Positions 39,579-48,014 of a stretch of DNA of 64,000 bases are shown piece by piece. The stretch spans positions 248,001-312,000 of the forward strand of contig NZ_CYSG01000001.1 of NCBI RefSeq assembly GCF_001457775.1. The letters run 5' to 3'. This stretch comes from Phaeobacter sp. CECT 5382. GTDB lineage: Bacteria > Pseudomonadota > Alphaproteobacteria > Rhodobacterales > Rhodobacteraceae. Each line of letters starts with the position of its first letter. Position 1 is the stretch's first letter. The translations under genes and the position numbers were made by a program. The notes below the pieces were generated by a model that was given only the letters and a program-made list of their open reading frames with translations, searched no databases and was not told the origin of the DNA.

Positions 39579-39943
39579 CACTCCCATTCCAGAGCTCCCT
39601 TCTTCCATTCATAGGCAAAGCCGATGGTCAGAACGGCCAGGAACACCATCATCGACCAGAAACCGGTATCGCTCATGTCCTTGAAGCCGACGGCCCAGGG
39701 AAAGAGGAAAGCAATTTCCAGATCAAAAATGATGAACAGAATCGACACCAGATAAAACCGCACATCGAATTTCATACGCGCGTCATCAAATGCGTTGAAA
39801 CCGCATTCATAGGCGCTGACTTTTTCTGGATCCGGATTGCGCACGGCCAGCACAACTGCCGCCAAGATAAGAACAATTCCCAGTCCGACCGCGACGATCA
39901 GAAACACCAGAATCGGGAGGTATTCCCGCAACATCTCTTCCAC
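39578..39943 (-). CDS. nuoA: NADH-quinone oxidoreductase subunit A
   Basis: NuoA is a small three-helix membrane subunit. The 121-residue protein has the conserved [21 protein letters not shown] loop and the helix [13 protein letters not shown]. The start codon is GTG at 39943 with AAGGAG six bases upstream. First gene of the operon; a GC hairpin lies 17 bp upstream of the start. Confidence 0.97.
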   Translation of the reverse strand: MEEMLREYLPILVFLIVAVGLGIVLILAAVVLAVRNPDPEKVSAYECGFNAFDDARMKFDVRFYLVSILFIIFDLEIAFLFPWAVGFKDMSDTGFWSMMVFLAVLTIGFAYEWKKGALEWE

Positions 39944-39960
39944 GAGTGGCTCCTTTCCGA

Positions 39961-39980
39961 GCGCGCGGATTCTCGCGCGC
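39961..39980 (-). other. GC-only hairpin in the nuoA leader
   Basis: GCGCGCG / CGCGCGC, a perfect 7-bp stem with loop GATTCT on the plus strand, lies 17 bp upstream of the nuoA GTG, next to its SD. It could mask or present the ribosome site, or just stabilise the leader. Confidence 0.5.
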
Positions 39981-40008
39981 CGTCAATTGGCGTGTTGACT
40001 TGGCGTCG

Positions 40009-40037
40009 TGTCTACTCGCGCACCCCCGCATCGTCAA
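40009..40037 (-). promoter_or_regulatory. Possible promoter of the nuo operon
   Basis: On the minus strand TTGACG (40037-40032), a 17-bp spacer and TAGACA (40014-40009) lie 66 bp upstream of the nuoA start. The -35 matches five of six bases, the -10 poorly. It is the best sigma-70-like site in the 272-bp gap. Confidence 0.35.
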
Positions 40038-40147
40038 CCGAACCGATGATGAAGAGAGAGCCTTTCTGCACAAGTCGCGACCCTGCCGCATCACTTAGCG
40101 CTATTTGCAGCTTTAGGAGTTAATTTCTTATTATTTCCATAAGGAAA

Positions 40148-40171
40148 GGCGCCGCAAAAAGCTGCGGCGCC
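40148..40171 (-). terminator. Candidate terminator after the enoyl-CoA hydratase gene
   Basis: GGCGCCGCA / TGCGGCGCC, a perfect 9-bp stem with a 6-nt loop, is followed on the minus strand by TTTCCTTAT. It ends the liu transcript before the nuo promoter region. Two direct copies of ACACATTCAAA (40181-40191, 40193-40203) lie between it and the gene. Confidence 0.6.
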
Positions 40172-40215
40172 CGAACATAAACACATTCAAATACACATTC
40201 AAAAAACTGCTTTGT

Positions 40216-40998
40216 TCACCCCTGCCAGCGCGGTTTGCGCTTGTCAAAGAAGGCGCCGATTCCCTCAGAGGCCTCGTCGCCTTCCCAACGATCCACCAGC
40301 GCCTGAATGGTCATGTCGATCACAGCATCGTCCAGACGCGGTCCCAGATCACGGGTCAGTTTTTTCGCGGCTGCCACAGCACCCGGTGCACAGGACAGAT
40401 AGGGGACGACTTCGGCCTCGACAGCAGCGGCAAGATCCTCGGCCGGGACCGTCTTTGCCAGCAGCCCCAGATCCACCGCCTCGGCTGCGCCAAACAGACG
40501 GGCCGACATAAAGACCCGACGCGCGCAGGCTTCGCCCATTCGCGCGACGACATAGGGGCCGATGGTGGCCGGGATCAGGCCGAGCTTGGTTTCCGTCAGA
40601 CCCATCTTCAGGTGATCAACACCGATCGCCACATCACAGACCGAGGCCATACCGACACCACCGCCAAAGGCATTGCCCTGAATGGCGCCGATCAGCGGTT
40701 TGGGCAGCGTGTTCAGCAACATCAGCGTTTCTGCCAGAATACGCGCTTCAGAGGCGCGCGTCGCCGCATCCGCCTGCATTTGCTTTTGCATCCACCCCAG
40801 ATCGCCGCCAGCGCAGAAACTCTTGCCCGCCCCGGTCAGCACCACGACGCGCACCTTGTCATCTGCCGCAAGCTGCGCTGCCGCCGCCTTGATTTCCAGC
40901 AGCATCTCACCAGACATTGCATTGTGCTTTTCGGCACGGTTCAGCGTCAGTGTCGCAACACCGCGCGTATCCGTTTCGATCAAAACCGTTTTGTACAT
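40216..40998 (-). CDS. liuC: Enoyl-CoA hydratase/isomerase, probable methylglutaconyl-CoA hydratase
   Basis: LiuC hydrates 3-methylglutaconyl-CoA to HMG-CoA in leucine breakdown. The 260-residue crotonase has the oxyanion segments FCAGGDLGWM and GNAFGGGVGMASVCD, with the Glu-containing loop TETKLGLIPA typical of this subfamily. The assignment to LiuC over a generic crotonase rests on position: it is the last gene of a cluster with liuB, liuD and liuE. Confidence 0.87.
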   Translation of the reverse strand: MYKTVLIETDTRGVATLTLNRAEKHNAMSGEMLLEIKAAAAQLAADDKVRVVVLTGAGKSFCAGGDLGWMQKQMQADAATRASEARILAETLMLLNTLPKPLIGAIQGNAFGGGVGMASVCDVAIGVDHLKMGLTETKLGLIPATIGPYVVARMGEACARRVFMSARLFGAAEAVDLGLLAKTVPAEDLAAAVEAEVVPYLSCAPGAVAAAKKLTRDLGPRLDDAVIDMTIQALVDRWEGDEASEGIGAFFDKRKPRWQG

Positions 40999-41049
40999 CT
41001 CTCTTCCCTCTTGCCTCTTTGATGCGCAATCTCGCGGCCAAGCCTCAGC

Positions 41050-41907
41050 TCAGTCGGGGCTGCGCATAGCCCTTGCCATTTCTGCAGCCCTGCCCAAAAC
41101 CGCCCGATCCAGGCCCGTTTCATAGCCAAGAGCTGTCAGGTGATCCTGAACAGCCTCGGTGGCGACATTGCCCGCGGCACCCGGCGCATAGGGGCAACCG
41201 CCCAGCCCGCCGACTGCGGCATCGAACACCCGAACGCCATGATCCAGCGAGGCTTCGATATTTGCCAGTGCCCGCCCTGCCGTGTCGTGATAATGGCCGG
41301 CCAGCTGCGTTGCTGGCACCCGTTTCGTTACGGCAGTCAGCATTTTGCTGATGGAGTCCGGTGTGCCCTGCCCAATGGTGTCGCCTAGCGACACCTCATA
41401 GCAGCCCATCAGATGCAAGGTTTCCGCCACCAGTGCGACCTGGTCCGGAGCGGTCGCGCCGTCAAAAGGGCAATCCGTCACGCAGGAGACATAGCCGCGC
41501 ACCGGCAGACCGATCGCGGCAGCGGCCTCCATGATGGGTTTGAACCGCTCGATGCTTTCGGCAATGCTCGCGTTGATATTAGCCTTGGAAAACCCTTCCG
41601 AGGCCGAAGCAAAGACGGCAATCTCGTCAGCCTTTGCCGCCACCGCATCTTCGTAGCCGCGCATATTCGGCGTCAATGCCGCATAGGACACCCCCGGCGC
41701 TCGACGAATACCGGCAAGAACCTCGGCGCTGCCGGCCATCTGCGGCACCCATTTGGGGGACACAAAGCTCGCCACCTCGATCCGGCGAAAACCTGCCTCG
41801 GACAGGCAATCCACCAGGGCGATTTTCTCTGCCACCGGGATTTCGCGTTTTTCGTTCTGCAGCCCGTCACGCGGCCCCATCTCAAAGATTTCGACAGTTT
41901 GCGTCAT
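41050..41907 (-). CDS. liuE: Hydroxymethylglutaryl-CoA lyase
   Basis: This TIM-barrel lyase splits HMG-CoA into acetoacetate and acetyl-CoA. The 285-residue protein starts MTQTVEIFEMGPRDGLQNEK (metal and Arg/Asp site), has HYHDTAGRALANI and the HMG-CoA lyase signature GGLGGCPYAPGAAGNVATE with the catalytic Cys. The ATG at 41907 is preferred; a longer frame starting at 41937 reads back into a G-rich, repeat-like sequence. It lies 51 bp before liuC. Confidence 0.93.
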   Translation of the reverse strand: MTQTVEIFEMGPRDGLQNEKREIPVAEKIALVDCLSEAGFRRIEVASFVSPKWVPQMAGSAEVLAGIRRAPGVSYAALTPNMRGYEDAVAAKADEIAVFASASEGFSKANINASIAESIERFKPIMEAAAAIGLPVRGYVSCVTDCPFDGATAPDQVALVAETLHLMGCYEVSLGDTIGQGTPDSISKMLTAVTKRVPATQLAGHYHDTAGRALANIEASLDHGVRVFDAAVGGLGGCPYAPGAAGNVATEAVQDHLTALGYETGLDRAVLGRAAEMARAMRSPD

Positions 41908-41988
41908 GCCCCCCGCCCCCTCTTTCATTTTGCTCAAAATTCCTGATCCCGAACGACGCCCCGAAAGGCGCCGCCTGAATGGATCGCC

Positions 41989-43923
41989 TCAGTCTTCTTC
42001 CAGACGCACCAGTGCTGCGCCGGCTTCGACCTGATCGCCATCGGTAGCCAGAACCTCGGCCACCACACCATCGCGCGCCGCCAGCAAAGAATGCTCCATC
42101 TTCATGGCTTCCAAAATGGCGAGTCGGTCGCCCTCTTTTACCGCGTCGCCTGGTTTAGCAAAGACCGCCTTGACCAGACCCGGCATCGGCGCCTCGATCA
42201 CATTGAGATCGCCGCCAGCGCTGGCATCACGATCCAGCGGATCAATCACGTCAAAGACCAGGCCGTAGTCATCGTAGACGGTGATGCGCGCACCGGCCTG
42301 CGACAGGGTCGGCAAGCTGTGCCCGCCCAGATCCCAGCGGCCACCAATACGGTTGGCAACAATCTGGTCCTCGCCGATGGTCCAGATCTGGCGATCCGGC
42401 CCGTCGACCTCCACCATGGCCTCGAATATCTCGTCCTGATGCATCAGATGCACCGAACGATGCAAATCCGCCCAGAGTGTGAACCCTGTATCCCAGGTTG
42501 CCTCGACCAGATCGAGAGCCTGCATCGCAGCCGCTGCCCGGTGATGCGGCTTCACCTCGGGGGCGGCGACCAATGCGTCCAGATCACGGGCGATCAGCCC
42601 GGTATCCACATCACCTTTGGCAAAACCCGCATGGGCGGCCAAAGCGCCAAGGAAGGCCAGATTGGTGACGGTGCCGCCGACCTCGGTTCCCTCCAGCGCC
42701 TGCGACAGGCGCGACAAGGCGATTTCGCGGGTTGGGCCATGCACAATCACCTTGGAGATCATCGGGTCATACCAGGGACTGATGGTGTCGCCCGCGCGCA
42801 CGCCACTGTCGGCGCGGCAGCCAGCGGGGAAGTGCAGATGGGTCAGCGTGCCGGTGGCAGGCAAAAACCCTTTTGGCACGTCTTCTGCGTAGAGCCGAGC
42901 CTCGAAAGCATGGCCAGTGATCGACAGCTCGCCCTGTTGCGCAGGCAGAGTTTCCCCCGCAGCTACACGCAGCTGCCACTCGACCAGATCAACGCCGGTG
43001 ATCAGCTCACTCACCGGGTGTTCTACCTGCAGGCGGGTATTCATCTCCATGAACCAAAAGCCATCGGCGCGCAGACCATTGGTGCCATCAACGATGAATT
43101 CGACCGTACCGGCCCCTTTGTAGCCGATCGCCTCGGCGGCGCGCACGCCCGCCTGCCCCATTGCATCCCGCATTTCTTGCGTCATACCCGGTGCGGGGGC
43201 TTCCTCGATCACCTTTTGGTGGCGACGCTGCAACGAACAATCGCGTTCAAACAAGTGCACCGCATGAGTGCCGTCGCCAAAGACCTGGATCTCGATGTGG
43301 CGCGGCTGCTGGATGTATTTCTCGATCAGGACATCCGCATTGCCAAAAGAGGTGGTGGCTTCGCCCTGCGCACTCGCCAGAGCATCGGTGAAGTCTTCGG
43401 ACCGCTCAACCAGACGCATGCCCTTGCCGCCGCCTCCGGCCACCGCTTTGATCAGCACCGGATAGCCGATTGCATCAGCTGCGCCCCACAAATGGTCGGT
43501 ATCCTGATTGGAGCCGTGATAGCCGGGCACGACGGGCACGCCTGCCTTCTCCATCAACACCTTGGCCGCGTCTTTCAAACCCATCTTGCGGATCGCATCC
43601 GCTGAAGGACCGATGAAGACGAGGCCTGCGGTCTCGACTGCGTCGACAAAATCTGGGTTTTCAGACAGAAACCCATAACCCGGATGGATGGCCTTGGCCC
43701 CGGATTGTTTGGCGATGGCGATGATTTCATCACCCAGCAGATAGCTGTCAGCCGGGGCTGGCCCGTGGCCGATGTGGAAGGCTTCATCCGCCATGACCAC
43801 ATGTTTGGAGGCCCGGTCAGCGTCGGAATAAACCGCCACTGTCTTTACGCCCATGGACCGGGCGGTTTCGATCACACGGCAGGCAATTTCACCGCGGTTG
43901 GCAATCAGAATTTTATCGAACAT
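41989..43923 (-). CDS. liuD: Methylcrotonoyl-CoA carboxylase, biotin-containing alpha subunit
   Basis: LiuD carboxylates biotin and carries it for 3-methylcrotonyl-CoA. The 644-residue protein has the biotin carboxylase/ATP-grasp domain (about 1-445, with KAVAGGGGKGMRLV and FMEMNTRLQVEHPVSE), a middle domain and a C-terminal biotinyl domain with EAMKMEH, where Lys608 is the attachment site. The general MccA/PccA ambiguity is resolved by the neighbouring liuB, liuE and liuC. 87 bp separate it from liuB. Confidence 0.93.
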   Translation of the reverse strand: MFDKILIANRGEIACRVIETARSMGVKTVAVYSDADRASKHVVMADEAFHIGHGPAPADSYLLGDEIIAIAKQSGAKAIHPGYGFLSENPDFVDAVETAGLVFIGPSADAIRKMGLKDAAKVLMEKAGVPVVPGYHGSNQDTDHLWGAADAIGYPVLIKAVAGGGGKGMRLVERSEDFTDALASAQGEATTSFGNADVLIEKYIQQPRHIEIQVFGDGTHAVHLFERDCSLQRRHQKVIEEAPAPGMTQEMRDAMGQAGVRAAEAIGYKGAGTVEFIVDGTNGLRADGFWFMEMNTRLQVEHPVSELITGVDLVEWQLRVAAGETLPAQQGELSITGHAFEARLYAEDVPKGFLPATGTLTHLHFPAGCRADSGVRAGDTISPWYDPMISKVIVHGPTREIALSRLSQALEGTEVGGTVTNLAFLGALAAHAGFAKGDVDTGLIARDLDALVAAPEVKPHHRAAAAMQALDLVEATWDTGFTLWADLHRSVHLMHQDEIFEAMVEVDGPDRQIWTIGEDQIVANRIGGRWDLGGHSLPTLSQAGARITVYDDYGLVFDVIDPLDRDASAGGDLNVIEAPMPGLVKAVFAKPGDAVKEGDRLAILEAMKMEHSLLAARDGVVAEVLATDGDQVEAGAALVRLEED

Positions 43924-43952
43924 GGGGTTGGTCCTTTGTCTGGAACGTCGGA

Positions 43953-44000
43953 CCGGAGGCGCTGCCCCCGGACCCCCGGAATATTTTTGGAAAGATGAAA
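43953..44000. repeat. GC-rich intergenic element, possible clade-wide repeat
   Basis: The gap between liuB and liuD contains CCGGAGGC / GCCCCCGG (8-bp stem, one mismatch, 3-nt loop) followed by CGGACCCCCGG and ATATTTTTGGAAAGATG. From memory this phrase recurs between genes in many Rhodobacteraceae genomes. A related fragment (AATTTTGAGCAAAATGAAAG on the minus strand) lies at 41921-41940 before liuE. The hairpin might be a weak terminator within the operon. Confidence 0.45.
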
Positions 44001-44010
44001 AGGGGTCGGC

Positions 44011-45615
44011 CTACATCCGGAAGACGCCGAACTTTGTTTCATCTATTTCGGCATTCAAGGCAGCACTCAGCGAAAGCGCCAGCACATCCCGCGATTTGCG
44101 CGGATCAATAATGCCGTCATCCCAAAGCCGCGCCGATGCATACAGCGGGTGGCTTTGTTCTTCGAACATATCGATGGTGGGCTGCTTGAACTGAGCTTCT
44201 TCATCCGCCGACCAGTTGCCGCCCTGACGTTCAATCGCATCGCGTTTCACCGTTGCTAGCACGCCAGCAGCCTGTTCGCCGCCCATCACAGAGATGCGCG
44301 AATTAGGCCAGGTCCACAGAAAGCGCGGCTGATAAGCGCGACCGGCCATACCGTAGTTGCCCGCCCCAAAAGAGCCGCCGACCAGCATGGTGATCTTGGG
44401 CACATTGGTTGAGGCAACAGCCGTCACCATCTTTGCGCCGTGGCGGGCAATGCCTTCGTTTTCATATTTACGGCCTACCATGAAGCCGGTGATGTTTTGC
44501 AAAAAGACCAGTGGAATTTTGCGCTGCGAGCAGAGCTCGACAAAATGCGCGCCCTTCTGGGCCGCTTCCGAGAACAACACGCCATTGTTGGCAATGATGC
44601 CCACCGGGCAGCCTTTGACATGAGCAAAGCCGGTGACCAATGTCTCACCATAGCGCGGTTTGAATTCATCAAAGCGCGAGCCATCCACCAGGCGCGCGAT
44701 CACTTCGCGAATGTCATAAGGCGTGCGCAGATCCCCCGGCACCACGCCCAAAATCTCTTCGGGATCATAGGCGGGCTCTTCCGGGCTGGCCCAGTTCACC
44801 GTTTGTGGCTTGAGGATGTTGAGCGACTGCACCGCGCGACGTGCCAGTGCCAAGGCATGGGCGTCATCTTCGGCCAGATAGTCCGCCACGCCTGAAAGGC
44901 GCGTGTGCACATCGCCACCGCCAAGATCCTCGGCCGAGACCACCTCGCCGGTTGCGGCCTTTACCAAGGGGGGACCTGCGAGGAAAATCGTGCCCTGTTC
45001 TTTGACGATAATGGTGACGTCGGACATCGCAGGCACATAAGCACCGCCTGCGGTACACGATCCCATGACGACGGCAATTTGCGGAATGCCCTTGGAAGAC
45101 ATGCGGGCCTGATTATAGAAGATACGACCAAAATGGTCGCGGTCCGGGAAGACCTCGTCCTGTTGCGGCAGGTTGGCGCCACCGCTGTCGACCAGGTAGA
45201 TACAGGGCAGGCGGTTTTCCTCGGCGATCTCCTGCGCGCGCAGGTGTTTTTTCACCGTCATCGGGAAATAGGTGCCACCTTTCACGGTGGCATCGTTGCA
45301 GACCACCATGACCTCTTGGCCGTGGACGCGGCCAATGCCTGCGATCACACCCGCTGCTGGCGCGGCTCCGTCATACATGTTGTGGGCTGCGGTTGCGCCA
45401 ACCTCAAGGAACGGAGACCCCGGATCCAGCAGGTTTGCCACCCGGCGACGCGGCAACATCTTGCCACGGCTTTCATGACGAGCGCGGGATTTCTCGCCGC
45501 CGCCCAGACGTGCAGCCTCGGCCACGTCAGAAATCTGCGCCAGTGCATCAAGATGCGCTGCCTTGTTTGCCTTGAAGCCTTCGGAAGAAGGCATCGCCTT
45601 TGATTTGAGTTTCAT
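44011..45615 (-). CDS. liuB: Methylcrotonoyl-CoA carboxylase beta subunit (carboxyltransferase)
   Basis: LiuB transfers CO2 from biotin to 3-methylcrotonyl-CoA. The 534-residue protein has two crotonase-like halves, with [14 protein letters not shown] and [26 protein letters not shown] followed by [25 protein letters not shown], a pattern typical of methylcrotonyl rather than propionyl carboxylases. The ATG at 45615 has AGGAG eight bases upstream and overlaps the synthetase stop (ATGA), so the two are coupled; a longer frame from 45645 is rejected. Confidence 0.95.
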   Translation of the reverse strand: MKLKSKAMPSSEGFKANKAAHLDALAQISDVAEAARLGGGEKSRARHESRGKMLPRRRVANLLDPGSPFLEVGATAAHNMYDGAAPAAGVIAGIGRVHGQEVMVVCNDATVKGGTYFPMTVKKHLRAQEIAEENRLPCIYLVDSGGANLPQQDEVFPDRDHFGRIFYNQARMSSKGIPQIAVVMGSCTAGGAYVPAMSDVTIIVKEQGTIFLAGPPLVKAATGEVVSAEDLGGGDVHTRLSGVADYLAEDDAHALALARRAVQSLNILKPQTVNWASPEEPAYDPEEILGVVPGDLRTPYDIREVIARLVDGSRFDEFKPRYGETLVTGFAHVKGCPVGIIANNGVLFSEAAQKGAHFVELCSQRKIPLVFLQNITGFMVGRKYENEGIARHGAKMVTAVASTNVPKITMLVGGSFGAGNYGMAGRAYQPRFLWTWPNSRISVMGGEQAAGVLATVKRDAIERQGGNWSADEEAQFKQPTIDMFEEQSHPLYASARLWDDGIIDPRKSRDVLALSLSAALNAEIDETKFGVFRM

Positions 45616-47162
45616 GAGGAAGACTCCTGTTGCAGTTCTGCGCATTCCTGGGCCGCACGGGCCTTCAGGTCTTTGCGGATCACCTTGCCGGTCACAGTCA
45701 TTGGCAGGGCCTCCACAAAGGCGATTTCACGAGGGTAGGAATAGTGAGCAAGCCTGTCTTTGACATAGGTCTGCAGTTCTTTTTCGGTTGCTGAAACATC
45801 GCCCTTCAAGACCACGTAGGCTTTGACAATTTCCGTCCGCAACGGATCTGGCTTGCCAACGACACCGACAGTGGCAACCGCCGGGTGGGTCATCAGACAG
45901 TCTTCGATCTCGGCGGGGCCAATACGGTAGCCGGCGGAGGTGATCACGTCGTCTTCGCGGCCCACGAACCGCAGGAAATCCCCTTCAAAAATGCCGCGGT
46001 CGCCGGTCACCAGCCAGTCGCCATTGAATTTGGCAGCCGTCTCTTCCGGGCGGTTCCAGTATCGTAGCATCATCGAGGCAGACCCTCGACGCACGGCAAC
46101 ATCGCCCTCCTGATCGGTGGGGGTGCCAGCCTCATTGATCACGGCCACTTCGTGGCCCGGAACCGCCTTGCCAATGCAACCCGGGCGCGGCGCGTAGTCA
46201 GCACCACAGGAGGAAGCCACCATATTGCATTCGGTCTGGCCATAGAATTCGTTGATGGTCACGCCAAAGTTCGCCCGCCCCCAAGCGAGCATCTCTGCGC
46301 CCAGGGGCTCTCCGCCAGAGGCAACCGAGCGCAGACCGGCGAGCCCCTGCCCGGCTGCTTTCAGCATACGCAGGGCTGTGGGCGGGAAGAACACATTGCG
46401 CACATCGCCGCGTGCAATCAGATCGGCACAGGCCTCTGGCGTGAACTTGTCCAGTCGTGCCGCAACCACAGGCACGCCCAGCGCGAGGCCCGGCATCAAA
46501 ACATCGAACAAACCGCCAATCCAGGCCCAGTCCGCGGGCGTCCAAAGGCAGTCTCTAGGCTGGCCGAGATGGTCATGGCTGCTGGCGACGCCCGGCAGAT
46601 GCCCCGTCAGCACCCGATGTGCATGCAGCGCGCCCTTGGGGCTGCCTGTGGTGCCAGAAGTATAGATCAGGATGGCGGGGGTCTCTGGCGTCGTTTCTGC
46701 AAACTCCACCGGACCGCCAGGTAGCGAGACCTGATCCACCATCACCGCCTCGGCCAGATCCCCCAGCAGATCCGCACCTTCAGGATCGGTCAGCACAAAG
46801 GAAACACCTGCATCCCCGGCCCGCGACGCCAGCGCGTCGCGTTTGAACAATTTGAACAGGGGCACAGAGATCGCCCCCAGTTTCCAGATCGCCAGATGAG
46901 AGGCTGCGCACCAAGGCGACTGGCTCAGTAACACGCCAACCCGGTCTCCGGGCTGAATGCGGGTCATCAGATAGCGCGCCAGACCATCTACCATCTCTGC
47001 CAGGTCTGCATGGGTGATATCGCGACGTTCTGGCCCTGTCAGATCAAGGATCGCCAACGAAGCACCGGGATGATCCATCGCTTGCTGCGCCATGTTCAGC
47101 TGCGCAGGCAGCGCCCAGGATCCATCTGCCAACAGGCCGGGATTCTTCGTCATATTGGTCAT
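45612..47162 (-). CDS. AMP-dependent acyl-CoA synthetase
   Basis: This 516-residue adenylate-forming enzyme has [11 protein letters not shown] (P-loop-like A3), the [11 protein letters not shown]5 region, the [11 protein letters not shown]7 motif and the C-terminal catalytic Lys in GKVIRKDL. It overlaps the liuB start and heads the liuB-liuD-liuE-liuC transcript, so its likely substrate is a short or branched acid such as isovalerate, or acetoacetate; this is inferred from position only. Its ATG lies 150 bp from divergent ompW, with which it shares the region containing an FNR-type box. Confidence 0.88.
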   Translation of the reverse strand: MTNMTKNPGLLADGSWALPAQLNMAQQAMDHPGASLAILDLTGPERRDITHADLAEMVDGLARYLMTRIQPGDRVGVLLSQSPWCAASHLAIWKLGAISVPLFKLFKRDALASRAGDAGVSFVLTDPEGADLLGDLAEAVMVDQVSLPGGPVEFAETTPETPAILIYTSGTTGSPKGALHAHRVLTGHLPGVASSHDHLGQPRDCLWTPADWAWIGGLFDVLMPGLALGVPVVAARLDKFTPEACADLIARGDVRNVFFPPTALRMLKAAGQGLAGLRSVASGGEPLGAEMLAWGRANFGVTINEFYGQTECNMVASSCGADYAPRPGCIGKAVPGHEVAVINEAGTPTDQEGDVAVRRGSASMMLRYWNRPEETAAKFNGDWLVTGDRGIFEGDFLRFVGREDDVITSAGYRIGPAEIEDCLMTHPAVATVGVVGKPDPLRTEIVKAYVVLKGDVSATEKELQTYVKDRLAHYSYPREIAFVEALPMTVTGKVIRKDLKARAAQECAELQQESSS

Positions 47163-47237
47163 CTTTCAGCCATTCCCAATTTGCATAACGGGTATGCAGT
47201 ATTTTCCAACATTCCCAAAGGGAAAGCCCGATCCTGC

Positions 47238-47251
47238 TTGATCCAGATCAG
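47238..47251. promoter_or_regulatory. FNR/FnrL-type box between ompW and the acyl-CoA synthetase
   Basis: TTGATCCAGATCAG matches the TTGAT-N4-ATCAA consensus in nine of ten positions. It is centred 68 bp upstream of the ompW ATG and 82 bp from the divergent synthetase ATG. FNR control of ompW is established in E. coli, and FnrL is the corresponding regulator in Rhodobacteraceae. Confidence 0.65.
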
Positions 47252-47312
47252 AGGAAACATCAGCCAAAAAGTGCACAGAGACAGGGTAAATACAAGAAAA
47301 GGGATTTCCCCC

Positions 47313-47915
47313 ATGAAACGCACCGCTTCCACCTTGGCCTTGATCACCGCATGTGCGGCTTTCGCCACCCCAGCCCTTGCTCAATCTCAGGGCGACTGGA
47401 CCTTTGGTGCTGGTATTATCAACGTCAATCCCAAGTCCGACAACGGGATGTTGGCTGGTGCTGCTGCAACCATCAATGACGACACTCAGATCTCGCTGAC
47501 TGTTGAGTACTTCATCCGTGACAACATCGGTATCGAGCTGTTGGCCGCGACCCCCTTTGAGCACGACATCAATATCGGTGGTGCCTTTGCAGGCACAGCC
47601 AAGCAACTGCCGCCCACCCTGTCGCTGAACTACCACTTTCCCACTAAGGGCAAGATCAAGCCCTTTGTCGGTGCCGGTATCAACTACACCACCTTCTTTG
47701 AGGAGGAATCCGGCTTGGGTGTGCTGAAGCTGGACGACAGCTGGGGCTTTGCGCTCCAGGCTGGTGCCGACTGGCAGATCTCTGACAATGGCGCGTTGCG
47801 CCTGAACGTGCGCTACATGGATATCGAATCCGACGCCTACCTGAACGGTGCGTCCATCGGCAAAGCCGAGATCGATCCGGTCACCATTGGCGTCAGCTAC
47901 GTTCACAGGTTCTGA
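47313..47915 (+). CDS. ompW: OmpW-family outer membrane protein
   Basis: OmpW is an eight-stranded beta-barrel channel for small hydrophobic molecules. The 200-residue protein has a signal peptide cleaved after ALA (about 23/24), alternating beta strands (DTQISLTVEYFI, IGIELLAATPF, PTLSLNYHFP, IKPFVGAGINYTTFF) and the terminal aromatic VGVSYVHRF, with Phe at the end as outer-membrane proteins need. AAGGGA lies eight bases before the ATG at 47313; the open frame extends upstream to 47010 without support. Its FNR-type box suggests oxygen-linked expression. Confidence 0.92.
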   Translation: MKRTASTLALITACAAFATPALAQSQGDWTFGAGIINVNPKSDNGMLAGAAATINDDTQISLTVEYFIRDNIGIELLAATPFEHDINIGGAFAGTAKQLPPTLSLNYHFPTKGKIKPFVGAGINYTTFFEEESGLGVLKLDDSWGFALQAGADWQISDNGALRLNVRYMDIESDAYLNGASIGKAEIDPVTIGVSYVHRF

Positions 47916-47971
47916 TCCTTTGATCTAACATCTACCGGCGGGCCCGCGCGGGCCTGCCACCCAGTTCTGCA

Positions 47972-48011
47972 AACCCCACCTGTTCTCCCTCGGGCAGGTG
48001 GGGTTTTGTTT
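47972..48011 (+). terminator. Terminator after ompW
   Basis: AACCCCACCTG / CAGGTGGGGTT, an 11-bp stem with a 12-nt loop, followed by TTTTGTTT. It lies between the convergent ompW and liuA stops and may act in both directions. Confidence 0.88.
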
Positions 48012-48014
48012 GAC

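Noticed and set aside
42091-43605. 504-residue plus-strand frame antisense to liuD
   Set aside because: It is the complement of a conserved biotin carboxylase; the sequence shows no domain of its own.
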